Shown here: piece after piece, positions 8,068 to 18,720 of the stretch
How positions within the stretch are numbered: position 1 is the first letter of the stretch
Layout: each line of letters starts with the position of its first letter
Source of the DNA: Mycobacteroides franklinii
Lineage (GTDB): Bacteria > Actinomycetota > Actinomycetes > Mycobacteriales > Mycobacteriaceae
Direction: 5' to 3'
Length of the DNA: 64,000 nucleotides
Assembly: GCF_002013895.1 (NCBI RefSeq)
Contig: NZ_MAFQ01000003.1
Span: 1-64,000 of the forward strand
Notes under the pieces: model-generated
Seen by the model: the letters and a program-made list of their open reading frames with translations, nothing else
Database searches by the model: none
Told to the model about the DNA's origin: nothing
Program-made: the position numbers and the translations under genes

Positions 8068-9066
8068 ATGTCACGCGATTGGATGCTGCTAGAGACCCTG
8101 GGCGATGAACCCACGGTCATAGCCATCGGATTGCAGGCGCGCAACATGGCGCCGCTCGAGTCGGTGCTGCGCCGCAATCGGCACCGCCCCCTCATTGAGA
8201 CCGCGATCGCCGACTGCCGCCGCACGGGCGAGCTCACGGTGGCCTTCACACCCGCGCGGGACCGCGTGGTGCGCGTGCACCCGATTTCCATGGGGAAGGC
8301 GAACGTCCACGGCGTTCAGGTGTGGTTCGGGCCGGCGGATGTCGAGCCGCCCCCACGGCCCGTCGCCGGGGCATGCCTGGGCGATCTTGATACGTCGCTG
8401 ACAACGCTGACCGCGGGGTATTTCGAGGTGATGGGTTTCGATCCGCAGAACAGGTCCGAGAGGCAAGCCATCGCCGAAGGTCTCGCGCCCGTCCTACCAA
8501 GTCCGCGCAATGCCGAATTGATGGCGCACGTCGTGAACCCTGAACTTGATTCGACGTTCTGTGGGACCTGCCTGGCCGCCGACTATCAGGGGCACACTCT
8601 CCAAGTTCACTACGCCGGACGGGCATCCAAGGAAATAGATCCGGCGGGGGCCGTGGCGCGCATCAACAGGATCGTGTGCACCCGGGTGGACAACCGGCCT
8701 GCCGAACCCCGGGTGGGGTTGGCGCAGCAGATCCTGGATGCGGTCGCCGCCCCCGGCATGCACCGGATGCTGCTCAATGTCGACACCTTCGCCGTCCTCA
8801 AATGGATCGACGCGCCATTCCCGGACCTGGCGTGGCGTTACGACCCGGATCGGCCCGAGAACATCCACCCCGACGACGAAGCCGCGGCGCGGAACATGCG
8901 CGACGAGCTGCGCGCGGGCGCAACCAGCGGGGTGCTGCGGGTGCGGGCCATCTCCGGCGGTTGGCTGCGGGTGCATGTCTCTGCGACGAAATTCGCTTTG
9001 CACGACAACGCTTTTGCGGGGCTGGTTACCCTCACCGCCGCACCGGCAGTGGACATCGAGCCGTAG
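8068..9066 (+). CDS. PAS/GAF-like actinobacterial protein (DUF5593-like), second of a tandem pair
   Basis: A 332-aa paralogue of the preceding protein. Shared features are the N-terminal LLETLGxxPTVIA segment, an RNMxPL motif, the conserved VHGVxxW stretch near residue 85 and the C-terminal PAS-like domain with IHPDDEAAARNM. It has no transmembrane segment or signal peptide. The two genes are separated by 62 nt and each has its own -10 element, so they are probably not a simple operon. Function unknown; the conserved pair may have diverged in ligand specificity. Confidence 0.75.
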   Translation: MSRDWMLLETLGDEPTVIAIGLQARNMAPLESVLRRNRHRPLIETAIADCRRTGELTVAFTPARDRVVRVHPISMGKANVHGVQVWFGPADVEPPPRPVAGACLGDLDTSLTTLTAGYFEVMGFDPQNRSERQAIAEGLAPVLPSPRNAELMAHVVNPELDSTFCGTCLAADYQGHTLQVHYAGRASKEIDPAGAVARINRIVCTRVDNRPAEPRVGLAQQILDAVAAPGMHRMLLNVDTFAVLKWIDAPFPDLAWRYDPDRPENIHPDDEAAARNMRDELRAGATSGVLRVRAISGGWLRVHVSATKFALHDNAFAGLVTLTAAPAVDIEP

Positions 9067-9139
9067 GCCGGCCGGCACGTGTTGCCGCGGTCACGCCGAC
9101 TCTGGCGGTGGGTCTTTCCCTCGCGCCACACCTTCTGGC

Positions 9140-9145
9140 TAGGCT
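9140..9145 (+). promoter_or_regulatory. -10 element TAGGCT, probable leaderless promoter
   Basis: TAGGCT ends 6 nt before the ATG at 9152, with no Shine-Dalgarno sequence between them. Confidence 0.55.
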
Positions 9146-9151
9146 TGCCGC

Positions 9152-10507
9152 ATGGCTGCTGACATCGTTCCCATCGAACTCGGGCTCACCGAAGGTGACG
9201 TGGTCACCTTGTGGGCCCCGCGGTGGCGCGACGCCGGGGACGAATGGGAAGCGTTTCTAGGCAAGGACGACGATCTGTACGTGTTCGAGTCGGTGGCCGA
9301 TCTGGTGGCTTTCGTGCGAACCGACAACGACAACGACCTGGTCGATCACCCGGCGTGGTCCACGCTGGGGGCACTGTCGGCCGACGAGCTGGAGCCAGAC
9401 GACGACAACCGCTACGACTTGATCGGCGTACCGGAGCTGGTTGCCGACAAGCCCACCGAGGACGCCGTCGACACACTGCGCGCCACGCTGGCGATCGTCG
9501 CCTCCATCGGCGCGGTCTGCGAGCTGGCACCCATCAACAAGCTCATCAACGGCAACCCGGTGCTGGGCACGCTGTCCGGCGGGGCCGAAAGCTTCACGGG
9601 TAAAGACGGATTGAAGCGCTGGAACCAGATCGGTGCCATCGTCGGCAAGTCGTGGGACTCCGTGGTCGATGCCATTGACGAAATCGCCGCAACACCCGAC
9701 GTCGACGAGGAGCTCTCGGCCGCCGCGGACGCCGAGCTGCTTGCTGCCGCCGAGAATGCCGTCGACAACGACAACGATCTTGAGGACGACCTCGAGGATG
9801 ACGACGATCTGGACCTTCTCGACGAGGAAGCCGACTCGGAGACAAAGAGCCCGGACGACGCTGACAGCGCCGACGACGACTCCGACGATGCAGATGAGGA
9901 CGCGGACGAAGAAGCCGAGGATGACGAGGTCGAGGGAGAGGACCTGATTCTCGGCGGTGACGAGGACTTCTGGCTGGAAGTCGGTATCGACCCGATCCAG
10001 ATGATCACCAACTCCGGAACGTTCTATACGCTGCGCTGCTACCTCAACGACGAGCCGATCTTCTTGGGGCGCAACGGAAGAATCAGCGTCTTCGGCTCCG
10101 AGCGCGCGCTGGCCCGGTATCTCGCCGACGAGCACGATCACGATCTGTCCGACCTGAGCACCTACGACGACATCCGCACCGCCGCCACCGACGGCTCGCT
10201 GCGGATCGACATCACCGACGACAACATCTACGTGTTCACCGGACTCGCCGACGATCTGGAGGACGGCGTCGACGAGGTGGACCGGGATCAGCTTGAGCTG
10301 GCCGTCGAGCTGCTCACCGATGTCGCCGAATACTCCGAGGACGACAGTGTCGACGCCGAGCTGGACAGCGACACCCCGCTAGGCAAGCTGGTCGGGCATC
10401 TGCTCGAGCCGGAGAAGCACGATGAGCCGAAGGGCCCGTTCGCGGACGCCGCCGAGCGTTGGCGGACCCTGGAGCGCGCGATGGAAGCGCGGCTGCGGCG
10501 CGAATAG
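9152..10507 (+). CDS. Conserved acidic mycobacterial protein, Rv3311-like
   Basis: A 451-aa cytosolic protein conserved in position with M. tuberculosis Rv3311 (before add). N- and C-terminal parts look globular and partly related to each other: GKDDDLYVFESVADLVAFV near residue 35 and an SERALARYLADEHDHDLSDL segment near 320. They are joined by a very acidic Asp/Glu linker at about residues 205-270. No enzyme motif is recognised. The linker composition suggests a flexible or calcium/protein-binding segment, which is speculative. It is convergent with add, with a 7-nt gap. Confidence 0.8.
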   Translation: MAADIVPIELGLTEGDVVTLWAPRWRDAGDEWEAFLGKDDDLYVFESVADLVAFVRTDNDNDLVDHPAWSTLGALSADELEPDDDNRYDLIGVPELVADKPTEDAVDTLRATLAIVASIGAVCELAPINKLINGNPVLGTLSGGAESFTGKDGLKRWNQIGAIVGKSWDSVVDAIDEIAATPDVDEELSAAADAELLAAAENAVDNDNDLEDDLEDDDDLDLLDEEADSETKSPDDADSADDDSDDADEDADEEAEDDEVEGEDLILGGDEDFWLEVGIDPIQMITNSGTFYTLRCYLNDEPIFLGRNGRISVFGSERALARYLADEHDHDLSDLSTYDDIRTAATDGSLRIDITDDNIYVFTGLADDLEDGVDEVDRDQLELAVELLTDVAEYSEDDSVDAELDSDTPLGKLVGHLLEPEKHDEPKGPFADAAERWRTLERAMEARLRRE

Positions 10508-10514
10508 CGCGCAG

Positions 10515-11603
10515 CTAGCCGATCAGGACCGCGTAGCCGGGCTTGATCACGTCGTCGATGATCGCCAGTCGCTCATCGAACGGGATGAAGGCAGACTTCA
10601 TCGCGTTGATGGTGAACCGCTGAAGATCACTCCAGCCGTAGCCGAACGTCTCGACAAGGCGCAGCATCTCGCGGCTCATCGAGGTATCGCTCATCAGCCG
10701 GTTGTCGGTGTTGACCGTCACCCGGAACCTCAGCCGCGCCAGCAGATCGAAGGGGTGATCGGCGAGGCTGCCGACCGCTCCCGTCTGCACGTTGGAGCTC
10801 GGGCACAGCTCCAACGGCACTCGTTTGTCCCGTAGCAGCGAGGACAGTCTGCCCAGGTGGGCCGTGCCGTCGGGGTCGATGTCGATGTCGTCGACGATGC
10901 GCACCCCATGGCCCAGCCTATCGGCGCCGCAGAAGGCGATCGCCTCGTGGATCGAGGGCAATCCGAATCCCTCACCGGCATGGATGGTGAACCGGGAGTT
11001 GGCATTCCGCATGTATTCGAAGGCGTCCAGGTGGCGGCTCGGCGGATAACCGGCCTCGGCTCCGGCGATGTCGAAGCCGACGGCGCCGCGGTCGCGGAAC
11101 TTCACGGCGAGTTCGGCAATCTCCCGTGACCGCGCGGCGTGCCGCATCGCGGTGACCAGGGTGCGCACCGTGATGCGCTTGCCGGCGGCACTGGACTGCC
11201 GCTCACCGTCGGCGAATCCGGCCAGCACGGCATCCATGACGTCATCGAGAGTGAGTCCCGCATCGATGTGCAGCTCCGGCGCGAACCGGACCTCGGCGTA
11301 CACCACACCGTCCGCGGCGAGGTCTTCAACGCATTCGGCGGCGACCCGATGCAATGCGGACGCCGTCTGCATAACGCCCACGGTGTGCTCGAATGTCTCC
11401 AGATACCGCTCCAGAGAACCGCTGTCGGCGGCGGTCCGGAACCATGAGGCCAGGGCGCCTTCGTCCTCGGCCGGTAGGTTTTCGTACCCCGATTCACGCG
11501 CCAGGTCCAGAACGGTGCTGGGTCGCAGACCCCCGTCCAGATGATCGTGCAGAAGCGCCTTGGGAGCCCTGGTGATTGACACCAAATCAAGTTCGGCCGT
11601 CAC
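10515..11603 (-). CDS. add: Adenosine deaminase
   Basis: Zinc-dependent deamination of (deoxy)adenosine to (deoxy)inosine, feeding punA. The 362-aa protein has the N-terminal metal motif HDHLDGG, the HAGEG motif, catalytic DRLGHGVRI and the TVNTDN metal-binding aspartate motif, all typical of add. The GTG start overlaps the deoA stop (GTGA), making cdd-deoA-add a coupled operon on the minus strand. Confidence 0.95.
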   Translation of the reverse strand: MTAELDLVSITRAPKALLHDHLDGGLRPSTVLDLARESGYENLPAEDEGALASWFRTAADSGSLERYLETFEHTVGVMQTASALHRVAAECVEDLAADGVVYAEVRFAPELHIDAGLTLDDVMDAVLAGFADGERQSSAAGKRITVRTLVTAMRHAARSREIAELAVKFRDRGAVGFDIAGAEAGYPPSRHLDAFEYMRNANSRFTIHAGEGFGLPSIHEAIAFCGADRLGHGVRIVDDIDIDPDGTAHLGRLSSLLRDKRVPLELCPSSNVQTGAVGSLADHPFDLLARLRFRVTVNTDNRLMSDTSMSREMLRLVETFGYGWSDLQRFTINAMKSAFIPFDERLAIIDDVIKPGYAVLIG

Positions 11604-12922
11604 ACCGAAAGTCTATCGATGATGAGCGGCCTGACGGTGCTATCTCCTCTTCGCGCGAGCCGCTCATCGGTGGGGCCCGCGGCGATCTCCCAACCACCCT
11701 CCAGGGCGGTGAGCGCCGCGGGCAACCGTTCCGGGGTATCGGTGTACAGCGTGAACAGCGGTTCTCCGGCGACGACGGGTTCACCCTGGCGGCGGTGAAT
11801 ACGCACTCCCGCGCCGTGTTGCACCGTCTCTCCGGGCCGGCTACGCCCGGCTCCGAGGCGCCAGGCCGCGATCCCCACCGGCATCGCGTCGATACGGTGC
11901 ATGACCCCGTCGACCGGGGCGAGCACCGTTTCCTGGCACTGTCCAAGGTTCAGCGGCACCGAAAGGTCGCCGCCCTGCGCGCGGATCATCGCGCGGAACA
12001 CGTCCATCGCGGTGCCGTCCGTCAACGTGGCGGCCGGATCCTTGTCGTCGATACCGGCTGCGGCAAGCATTTCGCGGGCCAGCGCCACGGTGAGCGCGAC
12101 AACGTCATCGGGCCCTCCCCCGGCCAGCACGTCGAGTGACTCCTGCACCTCGATCGCGTTTCCCGCGGTAGCGCCCAGGGGCGTATCCATCGCGGTGAGC
12201 AGGGCGCTGGTGACGACGCCATGCGCGGTGCCCAGGTCCACCATCGCCGCTGCCAGTTCGCGGGCCTGCTGCTCGGACTTCATGAACGCACCCGCGCCCA
12301 CCTTGACGTCCAGGACCAGCGCAGCGGTTCCCTCTGCCAGTTTCTTGCTCATGATCGACCCGGCGATGAGTGGTATCGATTCGACGGTGCCGGTGATATC
12401 CCGCAACGCGTAGAGCTTTCGATCCGCCGGCGCCAACGACGCTCCGGCGGCACAGATCACTGCCCCGACATCGGAAAGCTGCTGACGTATCTGTTCATTG
12501 GTGAGGTCGACACGGATACCCGCGATCGCTTCGAGCTTGTCGAGAGTGCCGCCGGTGTGTCCCAGACCCCGTCCGGAAAGCTGCGGAACCGCCGCGCCGC
12601 AGGCGGCCACGACGGCGACCAGCGGCAGGCTGATCTTGTCTCCCACTCCGCCCGTGGAATGTTTGTCGACGGTCGGCCGGGACAGCCCCGACAGGTCCAG
12701 CCGCTCGCCGGAGGCAAGGATCGCCGCGGTCCACGCCGTCGTCTCGGTGCTGTTCATGCCGCGCAGATAGATCGCCATCAGCAGCGCGGCGACCTGCTCC
12801 TCACCGATGCCGCCGCGGGTGTACTCCTCGATGAGCCAATCGATGGCGCCCAGACTCAGCTCTCCGCCGTCACGTTTGGTCGCGATGATGGACGGCATAT
12901 CAAACGCGTAGGGGTTTGCCAT
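11600..12922 (-). CDS. deoA: Thymidine phosphorylase
   Basis: Reversible phosphorolysis of thymidine/deoxyuridine. The 440-aa protein has the family signature region around [31 protein letters not shown] for phosphate binding, and a C-terminal alpha/beta domain with [16 protein letters not shown] chose the ATG at 12922 ([20 protein letters not shown]), which overlaps the cdd stop by one base (TGATG). The last 25 residues contain [12 protein letters not shown], the same peptide and reading phase as the punA repeat unit, encoded by a copy of the dispersed element. Confidence 0.95.
   Translation of the reverse strand: MANPYAFDMPSIIATKRDGGELSLGAIDWLIEEYTRGGIGEEQVAALLMAIYLRGMNSTETTAWTAAILASGERLDLSGLSRPTVDKHSTGGVGDKISLPLVAVVAACGAAVPQLSGRGLGHTGGTLDKLEAIAGIRVDLTNEQIRQQLSDVGAVICAAGASLAPADRKLYALRDITGTVESIPLIAGSIMSKKLAEGTAALVLDVKVGAGAFMKSEQQARELAAAMVDLGTAHGVVTSALLTAMDTPLGATAGNAIEVQESLDVLAGGGPDDVVALTVALAREMLAAAGIDDKDPAATLTDGTAMDVFRAMIRAQGGDLSVPLNLGQCQETVLAPVDGVMHRIDAMPVGIAAWRLGAGRSRPGETVQHGAGVRIHRRQGEPVVAGEPLFTLYTDTPERLPAALTALEGGWEIAAGPTDERLARRGDSTVRPLIIDRLSV
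11646..11671 (-). repeat. Dispersed short element, copy in deoA 3' coding region
   Basis: Read on the minus strand it gives ACCGATGAGCGGCTCGCGCG followed by AAGAGG, a near match to the punA repeat unit. It is translated in the same phase as in punA, giving TDERLARRG near the DeoA C-terminus. Confidence 0.7.
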
Positions 12923-13320
12923 CAGATACGCCCCCGATCCAGATCGTCGGGGCCAAATGCCTCCGGCAGCAGCTCCGCAAGGCGTAGTGGCCCGTCCGCG
13001 TGATCGATCAACAGGTCTGGTCCGCCATGTTCGAGAAGTAGCTGACGGCACCGGCCGCACGGCATCAGCGGCTCACCGCGGGAATCGACACAGGACAGTG
13101 CCACCAACCGGCCGCCTCCGGTGGCGAACAGGGCGCACACCACTGAACACTCCGCGCAGAGACCTAGCCCATATGAGACATTCTCCACATTGCAGCCGGC
13201 GAGCACGCGACCGTCGTCGACAAGCGCGGCGGCCCCCACCGGATACTTCGAATACGGTGCATACGCGTGCTTTGTTACCGCATATGCCTTGTCCCGCAAT
13301 TCATTCCATTCGATTTTCAT
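12922..13320 (-). CDS. cdd: Cytidine deaminase
   Basis: Deaminates cytidine/deoxycytidine to uridine forms; first gene of the cdd-deoA-add salvage operon. The 132-aa size is typical of the homotetrameric enzyme. Zinc ligands and the catalytic Glu are in GCNVENVSYGLGLCAECS and PCGRCRQ. I chose the ATG at 13320 (MKIEWNELRDKAYAV); the longer open frame adds 13 residues unlike the family. Corresponds to Rv3315c. Confidence 0.95.
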   Translation of the reverse strand: MKIEWNELRDKAYAVTKHAYAPYSKYPVGAAALVDDGRVLAGCNVENVSYGLGLCAECSVVCALFATGGGRLVALSCVDSRGEPLMPCGRCRQLLLEHGGPDLLIDHADGPLRLAELLPEAFGPDDLDRGRI

Positions 13321-13579
13321 GATCCCGAGACCTCCCCGTCGACCCCAGCAGAGTCGCATCGGCTCATCATTTGCTCGTGCAAGGTTTACCTAACTTACTT
13401 TGGAGTACGGTGCATTTCGGCGCTTTTTCGTGCTCACACGATTTCGGCGCCAGATCGGATTGGGTTTAGAGTTCGGAAGACGGTTCGCCGACCACCGTTG
13501 GGCCATCGGATGCGCGTCATGGACGCCCCCATCTACCGCACCGTTTGGCCCCAGTCCACCATTGGTGTTGGAGGCCCAC
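13321..13579. other. Divergent promoter region of cdd and sdhC
   Basis: This 259-nt gap must hold promoters for cdd (leftward) and sdhCDAB (rightward). An AT-rich patch at about 13380-13405 (TTTACCTAACTTACTTTGGA) is the most promoter-like part. The frame before sdhC is open back to 13400 but has no SdhC character. Confidence 0.5.
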
Positions 13580-14002
13580 GTGACGACTGCGACGCCCGAG
13601 ACGGCCAAATCTGGCCGTGAAGGTAATCGCCTCAAGCGATCGCTATACCGTGGTGATCCAGGAATGTGGTCCTGGGTCCTGCATCGCATTACCGGTGCCA
13701 CGATTTTCTTCTTCCTCTTCGTACACGTCTTGGATACCGCTCTCGTGCGGGTCAGCCCCGAGACGTACAACTCGGTGATCGAGACCTATAAGACCCCGAT
13801 CGTGGGTCTGATGGAGCTCGGCCTCGTAGCGGCGGTTCTGTACCACGCACTCAACGGCGTCCGAGTCATCCTCGTCGATTTCTGGTCCAAGGGCCCGCGT
13901 TACCAACGCCTCATGCTGTGGGTCATCGGCACAGTCTGGTTCGTGGTGATGGTTCCCGCAGTGACCCGGATTCTCATGCACATGGCGGAGCGTTTCCTAT
14001 GA
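13580..14002 (+). CDS. sdhC: Succinate dehydrogenase cytochrome b556 subunit
   Basis: Membrane anchor and haem/quinone-binding subunit of complex II. The 140-aa protein has three transmembrane helices (about residues 30-55, 70-95, 110-135). It includes the SWVLHRITGATIFFFLFVH region, where Ser and Arg lie near the quinone site, and the haem-ligand His segment YHALNGVRVI. The GTG at 13580 is chosen because GGAGG lies 7 nt upstream and because the preceding frame lacks family features. First gene of sdhCDAB; its stop overlaps sdhD (ATGA). Confidence 0.93.
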   Translation: MTTATPETAKSGREGNRLKRSLYRGDPGMWSWVLHRITGATIFFFLFVHVLDTALVRVSPETYNSVIETYKTPIVGLMELGLVAAVLYHALNGVRVILVDFWSKGPRYQRLMLWVIGTVWFVVMVPAVTRILMHMAERFL

Positions 14003-14481
14003 CAACTCCTCAGACCGGTTCGCACACGAGCGTTCGCGCCAGCGGCCGCCCCGCTCCCGTGATGGAGCGCAACTACGACCGCCCTGCGGCACTGGACAAT
14101 CCGCGCGCGCCCCGCCGCGCGTCGGGTATGCCCAACTTCGAGAAGTACGCGTGGATCTTCATGCGGTTGTCGGGCATCGTCCTGATCTTCTTGGCCCTGG
14201 GCCACCTGTTCATCATGCTGATGTGGGACAACGGCGTGTACCGCCTCGACTTCAACTTCGTGGCGCAGCGCTGGGCAAGCCCCTTCTGGCAGACCTGGGA
14301 CCTGACAATGCTGTGGCTGGCTCAGCTGCACGGCGGTAACGGGATGCGCACGATCATCGCCGACTACACCCGCAAGGACTCGACCCGGTTCTGGCTGAAT
14401 TGCTTGCTGGCACTGTCGATCATCTTCACCGTGGTGCTCGGCACCTACGTCCTACTGACCTTCAACCCGAACATCGGTTAG
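13999..14481 (+). CDS. sdhD: Succinate dehydrogenase hydrophobic membrane anchor subunit
   Basis: Second membrane subunit of complex II, 160 aa. The conserved part begins MPNFEKYAWIFMRLSG and has three transmembrane helices, with HLFIMLMW in the first and LHGGNGMR after the second. The N-terminal 45 residues are a hydrophilic tail carrying VRASGRPAP, encoded partly by a weak copy of the dispersed element; this tail looks longer than in M. tuberculosis SdhD as I remember it. ATGA overlap with sdhC. Confidence 0.92.
   Translation: MTTPQTGSHTSVRASGRPAPVMERNYDRPAALDNPRAPRRASGMPNFEKYAWIFMRLSGIVLIFLALGHLFIMLMWDNGVYRLDFNFVAQRWASPFWQTWDLTMLWLAQLHGGNGMRTIIADYTRKDSTRFWLNCLLALSIIFTVVLGTYVLLTFNPNIG
14032..14046 (-). 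repeat. Weak copy of the dispersed element in sdhD
   Basis: GTTCGCGCCAGCGGC on the plus strand matches 14 of 15 positions of the copies at 27862 and 29297. The ATGAGC end is not conserved, so this could be chance or a decayed copy. Confidence 0.35.
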
Positions 14482-14493
14482 GGGCACCGTTTT

Positions 14494-16272
<1,779 letters not shown>

Positions 16273-16273
16273 C

Positions 16274-16297
16274 CATGAGCCGCTTGCGCGAAGAGGA
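16274..16297 (+). repeat. Dispersed short element, copy between sdhA and sdhB
   Basis: The stretch CATGAGCCGCTTGCGCGAAG followed by AGGA is the closest single-copy match to the punA repeat unit. It starts 2 nt after the sdhA stop and lies just before the sdhB start. Confidence 0.75.
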
Positions 16298-16310
16298 GAA
16301 CGCACAGTGA
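16275..16310 (+). other. Mini-ORF of 11 codons overlapping the sdhB start
   Basis: ATG at 16275 opens the peptide MSRLREEENAQ, whose TGA stop overlaps the sdhB GTG (GTGA). The first codons are the dispersed element read in its ATGAGC frame. It could act as a coupling peptide whose termination feeds ribosomes to sdhB, since GAAGAGGAGAA inside it is also the Shine-Dalgarno sequence. Translation is unproven. Confidence 0.4.
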
Positions 16311-17089
16311 CCGCGGTTATCGAGAAAGCCGAAGCGGGCGACCCGCCGCTGCCTCCGGTCCCCGAGGGCGCGGTCATGGTCGATCTGAAGATTCAGCGTT
16401 TCAACCCCGAAGACCCCGACGCCGCCGGGTGGCAGACATTCCGGGTGCCCTGCCTGTCGACGGACCGGCTGCTGAACCTGCTGCTGTACGTGAAGGGCTA
16501 CCTCGACGGCACCCTCACCTTCCGCCGGTCGTGCGCCCACGGTGTGTGTGGCTCGGATGCCATGCGCATCAACGGCGTAAACCGGTTGGCCTGCAAGGTG
16601 CTGATGCGGGATCTGCTGCCCAAGAACCCGAAGAAGACCCTGACCATCACCATCGAGCCCATCCGCGGTCTGCCCGTGGAGAAGGATCTCGTGGTCAACA
16701 TGGAGCCCTTCTTCGACGCGTACCGCGCCGTGAAGCCCTTCATGATCACCAGCGGTAACCAGCCGACGCGCGAGTACATCCAGAGCCAGACCGACCGCGC
16801 ACGCTTCGATGACACCACCAAGTGCATCCTGTGCGCCTGCTGCACCACCAGCTGCCCGGTGTTCTGGAGCGACGGAAGCTACTTCGGCCCGGCGGCAATC
16901 GTCAACGCGCACCGGTTCATCTTCGACAGCCGCGATGAGGCCGCCGCCGAGCGCCTGGACATCCTCAACGACGTCGACGGGGTGTGGCGCTGCCGCACCA
17001 CCTTCAACTGCACCGACGCCTGCCCTCGCGGTATCGAGGTCACGAAGGCGATCCAAGAGGTCAAGCGCGCACTGATGTTCGCGCGCTAG
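16307..17089 (+). CDS. sdhB: Succinate dehydrogenase iron-sulfur subunit
   Basis: Electron-transfer subunit of complex II (260 aa). The N-terminal ferredoxin domain has a [2Fe-2S] cysteine motif in SCAHGVCGSDAM. The C-terminal domain has CILCACCTTSCP and CRTTFNCTDACPRG, the ligands of the [4Fe-4S] and [3Fe-4S] clusters. I chose the GTG at 16307, with Shine-Dalgarno AGAGGAG about 9 nt upstream. Last gene of the operon, followed by a strong terminator. Confidence 0.96.
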   Translation: MTAVIEKAEAGDPPLPPVPEGAVMVDLKIQRFNPEDPDAAGWQTFRVPCLSTDRLLNLLLYVKGYLDGTLTFRRSCAHGVCGSDAMRINGVNRLACKVLMRDLLPKNPKKTLTITIEPIRGLPVEKDLVVNMEPFFDAYRAVKPFMITSGNQPTREYIQSQTDRARFDDTTKCILCACCTTSCPVFWSDGSYFGPAAIVNAHRFIFDSRDEAAAERLDILNDVDGVWRCRTTFNCTDACPRGIEVTKAIQEVKRALMFAR

Positions 17090-17105
17090 CCGGTATCTGT
17101 CTGCA

Positions 17106-17147
17106 CTGCCGGGGGTGAGCACCTACGCTCACCCCCGGCAGTTTTTT
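17106..17147 (+). terminator. Rho-independent terminator of sdhCDAB
   Basis: A perfect 15-bp stem pairs CTGCCGGGGGTGAGC (17106-17120) with 17127-17141 around a 6-nt loop and is followed by TTTTTT. This is a textbook intrinsic terminator 16 nt after the sdhB stop. Confidence 0.95.
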
Positions 17148-17162
17148 CTGTGCCGCAACGTC

Positions 17163-17189
17163 TGTCACACATTCATGGGCCATCTCGTC
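17163..17189 (+). promoter_or_regulatory. Candidate ECF41/SigJ-type promoter
   Basis: TGTCACA (17163-17169), then 16 nt, then CGTC (17186-17189) equals the ECF41 promoter consensus TGTCACA-N16-CGTC as I recall it. It lies directly before the decarboxylase-family gene that faces sigJ. The distance from CGTC to the ATG at 17198 (8 nt) would make a leaderless transcript. Confidence 0.75.
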
Positions 17190-17197
17190 AGATGGAT

Positions 17198-17797
17198 ATG
17201 ACTGAGACACCACGCAAGACAACGCGCATCAAGCCCGTCCCCCCGCACCAAGCCTCGCCGCTTACCCGCATCATGTATCGGGTCAGCAGGCGGCGGTTCG
17301 GCCAAGTGCCCGAACCATTCACGGTGATCGCCCACCACCCGAAGCTGATGGTCGCGGCCGCCGTGCACGAACAGATGCTGGGCAGTGCGTCGCGGGTCCT
17401 GCCTGCCAACGTCCGTGAGCTGGCGGTGTTCTGGACCGCCAGGACGGTGGGCTGCTCGTGGTGCGTCGACTTCGGCGCCATGCTGCAACGTCTGGATGGT
17501 TTGGATGTGGATCGCCTGAAGGCCATCGACGACTACGCGGCCTCTCCCCTATTCACCGATGACGAGCGGGCTGTCATCGCGTACGCCGACGCGATGACCG
17601 GCAATCCGCACGACATCACCGACCAACAGATCGAGGATCTGCGAGGTCGCTTCGGCGATGCCGGGGTGATCGAGCTGACCTACCAGATCGGTGTGGAGAA
17701 CATGCGTGCCCGCACCTACGCGGCACTGGGAATCACCGAGCAAGGCTTCAACTCCGGTGATGCCTGCCGAGTCCCCTGGGCAACCGAAGACGCCTAG
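17198..17797 (+). CDS. Carboxymuconolactone decarboxylase (AhpD-like) family protein
   Basis: A 199-aa all-helical protein with the redox CxxC and relay residues in CSWCVDFGAML, typical of AhpD-like alkylhydroperoxidases in the CMD family. Such genes are a standard partner of ECF41 sigma factors (the COE partners). The ATG at 17198 is preferred over 17192 because of its spacing to the candidate ECF41 promoter. The 3' end overlaps convergent sigJ by 4 nt (CTAG). Likely an oxidative-stress or substrate-redox protein controlled by SigJ; control is inferred from the promoter match. Confidence 0.88.
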   Translation: MTETPRKTTRIKPVPPHQASPLTRIMYRVSRRRFGQVPEPFTVIAHHPKLMVAAAVHEQMLGSASRVLPANVRELAVFWTARTVGCSWCVDFGAMLQRLDGLDVDRLKAIDDYAASPLFTDDERAVIAYADAMTGNPHDITDQQIEDLRGRFGDAGVIELTYQIGVENMRARTYAALGITEQGFNSGDACRVPWATEDA

Positions 17798-18714
17798 TTG
17801 TTGCGCAGCGGCGTGCCGCGGAACTTGTCGGGATTGCTCACATCCCAGACCGCGAGCACACGCCCGCCACGCACGGTGAATGCACTCACCCGGGGCAACA
17901 CCGGCCAATAGCCGGAGTCGGTGGCCGCATCTGCCGGAGTCTCGGTCAGATAGATCCCGAACTGTCCATTGACCAGCGCCAGGTTCATGGCCTGCGTCAT
18001 ATTCGGACCGTAACGCTCCATCAGGCCGAGCAGGAAACGCGCCACCTTGTCGGGACCGTGGATGACGCGCACCGCGGTCGGTGCCTTGCCGTCGGAATCG
18101 CCCGTCATCGTCACATCCGGATGCAGCAGTCGCACAACGGCTTCCACGCTCCCGGACAGGAGCGCCTGCAGAAGCTTGCCCACCACCTCGTTGTGCTCGC
18201 CGTCGGCCACCGGCGCCGGGGTGTCGGTCACCGCCCGCCGCGCACGGGAGGCCAGTTGGCGCGCGGCCACGTCAGTGATGCCGAGAATCTCGGCTATCTG
18301 CTTGAACGGCACCGAAAATCCGTCATGCAATACGAAGGCGACGCGTTGATCGGGGACCAGCCGGTCCAGCACCACCATGGCCGCAAAACGTGCGTCCTCG
18401 CTGGCCACCACCGCGGCCAGTGGATCATTACCGTCCAGGCCCGTGACCACAGGCTCCGGAAGCCATTCCCCCACATAGGTTTCCCTGCGATAGACGGCCG
18501 ACCGGAGCCTATCCAGGCCGAGCCGGGAGACCACGGTGGTCAGCCAGGCCGGCAAGTCCTCAATCTCGACAGTCGCGGAATGCAGGCGCAGCCAGGCGTC
18601 TTGAACGATGTCCTCGGCATCGGCGACACTGCCGGTGAGCCGGTAGGCCACCGCCTGCAGTCGCGGTCGCAACGCCTCGAACTCATCGGTGCGATCGCCA
18701 GCGTGAACCGACAT
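17794..18714 (-). CDS. sigJ: ECF41-type RNA polymerase sigma factor SigJ
   Basis: A 306-aa ECF sigma factor. Region 2 contains AEDIVQDAWLRLHS and WLTTVVSRLGLDRLRSA, and region 4 contains VPFKQIAEILGITDVAARQLASRARRAV. A C-terminal SnoaL-like domain (about residues 170-306) carries the DSDGKAPTAV loop, counterpart of the ECF41 DGGGK motif, and ends with NPDKFRG. In ECF41 proteins this extension replaces an anti-sigma factor and modulates activity. Position and sequence fit M. tuberculosis SigJ (Rv3328c). A TAGTCT element 6 nt before the ATG suggests a leaderless housekeeping promoter and not autoregulation. Confidence 0.93.
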   Translation of the reverse strand: MSVHAGDRTDEFEALRPRLQAVAYRLTGSVADAEDIVQDAWLRLHSATVEIEDLPAWLTTVVSRLGLDRLRSAVYRRETYVGEWLPEPVVTGLDGNDPLAAVVASEDARFAAMVVLDRLVPDQRVAFVLHDGFSVPFKQIAEILGITDVAARQLASRARRAVTDTPAPVADGEHNEVVGKLLQALLSGSVEAVVRLLHPDVTMTGDSDGKAPTAVRVIHGPDKVARFLLGLMERYGPNMTQAMNLALVNGQFGIYLTETPADAATDSGYWPVLPRVSAFTVRGGRVLAVWDVSNPDKFRGTPLRNN

Positions 18715-18720
18715 CGCTTC

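Noticed and set aside
13378..13405. Possible IdeR iron box upstream of sdhC (AGGTTTACCTAACTTA)
   Set aside because: The half-sites do not fit the 19-bp IdeR consensus in spacing; left as an AT-rich promoter patch.
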